This document shows, one piece after another, positions 63,237 through 64,000 of a stretch of DNA of 64,000 bases. The translations under genes and the position numbers were made by a program. The stretch spans positions 8,449,097-8,513,096 of the forward strand of contig NC_061063.1 of NCBI RefSeq assembly GCF_021917145.1. The letters are read 5' to 3'. The notes under the pieces are model-generated. The model made no database searches. It was not told where the DNA came from and was given only the letters and a program-made list of their open reading frames with translations. This DNA is from Hypomesus transpacificus (lineage: Eukaryota > Chordata > Actinopteri > Osmeriformes > Osmeridae). How positions within the stretch are numbered: position 1 is the first letter of the stretch; each line of letters starts with the position of its first letter.

Positions 63237-64000
63237 CTCAGTACAGGTGACCTTTTTCCTGAAGTGACTGTGAAACTCATTTTTCTACTCGTTTAAACTC
63301 TCCAATGCAAGATCCTATATTGGAGAGATACGGGACCCGAGGATATGACATGTCCTATATAATGTTTCCCATCCCTTAGTGCATTCGATGGTGACATAGG
63401 GGACACAGACGCCAAATCACTGGCCTTCTCTTTAAAGTGCCTACGTCAGGAAATAAAAGAAACTCTAAAGAGAGAAGTGGGCTTAGTGGGACAAGAGAGA
63501 GGGAAAGAGAAGGAGAGAAGGAGAGGGGGGGAGAGAGGGGAAGAAGGAGAGAAGGAGAGGGGGGAGAGAAGGAGAGAGGGGGAGAGAAGGAGAGAAGGAG
63601 AGGGGGGGAGAGAGGGGGAGAAGGAGAGAGGGGGAGAGAAGGAGAGAAGGGAGAGAAGGAGAGAGGGGGAGAGGGGGGAGAGAAGGAGAGAGGGGGACAG
63701 AAAGACATAGAGTTTTCATCCTCTGGCTTCCTGTTATTGCCAGTGCAGGAAACAGACATCTCTAACATCTGACCTCACAGTACCCTCCCTGACCCAGTAC
63801 AGCATGCAGGCTAACAAGCTAACAATACCCGTTCTGAACAATGCTTGCTAGCTAGCTAGCTTGCTTTAGTGGAGGGTTGCACGATCAGGCAGGGGAGGCA
63901 CAAGGCAGTTCTCAATTCATATCCCTGCCATGGCACTGACACAGATAGAGACAGACTAGCAGGCTAATACCAGCTCTGCCTTGACCCGCTAAGGTCACCT
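63198..64000 (-). other. snx13 intron 1, partial
   Basis: Sequence upstream of the first identified snx13 exon. It holds (CA)n at about 63203-63236 and a GGAGAGA-rich array at about 63490-63705. The rest is unique sequence. No convincing initiator exon is visible, so it is taken as intron running off the right edge. Confidence 0.5.
63490..63705. repeat. GGAGAGAAGGAGAG-type array
   Basis: A GA- and GGGG-rich simple repeat of about 215 bp, open in several frames on both strands but with no gene-like features. Confidence 0.9.

Noticed and set aside
63781-63806. ATG CTG... on the minus strand as the first snx13 exon
   Set aside because: The possible donor gives a phase that does not fit the next exon (63085-63197), and the encoded residues do not resemble the expected MLTE start.

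Overview
The window is nuclear DNA of a ray-finned (teleost) fish. It carries multi-exon vertebrate genes with short introns, very abundant (GT)n, (CA)n, (GA)n and poly-C/G tracts, and tRNA-derived SINEs whose tail ends in the ...GGATAAGAGCGTCTGCTAAATG type of sequence. All gene names come from remembered family sequences and conserved gene order; no search was run. Nothing in the window is bacterial, viral or CRISPR.

Layout, left to right: the last exon of a gene that is probably ahdc1 (+, 1-147); a mettl24-like putative methyltransferase (+, 2654-5462); wasf2 / WAVE2 (+, 7900-11320); gpr3, coding part in one exon (-, 13359-14348); cd164l2 (+, 17202-18980); sytl1 (+, 21611-25471); btd / biotinidase (+, 26368-28825); ankrd28 (-, 31074-50283, 29 coding exons rebuilt to about 1052 aa); and snx13 (-, 54033-63197, about 950 aa; the initiating exon was not found and probably lies beyond the right edge). 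Coding phases close at every junction except in two places, the 3' end of the mettl24-like gene and sytl1 exon 2. Each of those looks like the loss of a single base.

The gene order joins three human neighbourhoods: AHDC1-WASF2-GPR3-CD164L2-SYTL1 (1p36), BTD-ANKRD28 (3p25) and SNX13 (7p21). The genes are not a pathway. They cover actin nucleation (wasf2), constitutive Gs signalling (gpr3), endolysosomal sialomucin and sorting proteins (cd164l2, snx13), Rab27-type vesicle docking (sytl1), biotin recycling (btd) and a PP6 phosphatase scaffold (ankrd28).

No undescribed multi-gene system was found. The unusual material is in the introns, chiefly those of ankrd28. They include a 2.1-kb array of about 90 units of exactly 23 bp that is open in long reading frames without being a gene; a second array whose unit carries a copy of the neighbouring exon's splice donor; two SINE copies placed head-first within about 16 bp of splice donors; and a 28-bp tandem duplication of a splice acceptor. 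Other points are a GC-AG intron in snx13, a consensus CRE upstream of gpr3, and a cd164l2 stop codon that overlaps a splice donor so that either outcome keeps a YxxPhi tail.
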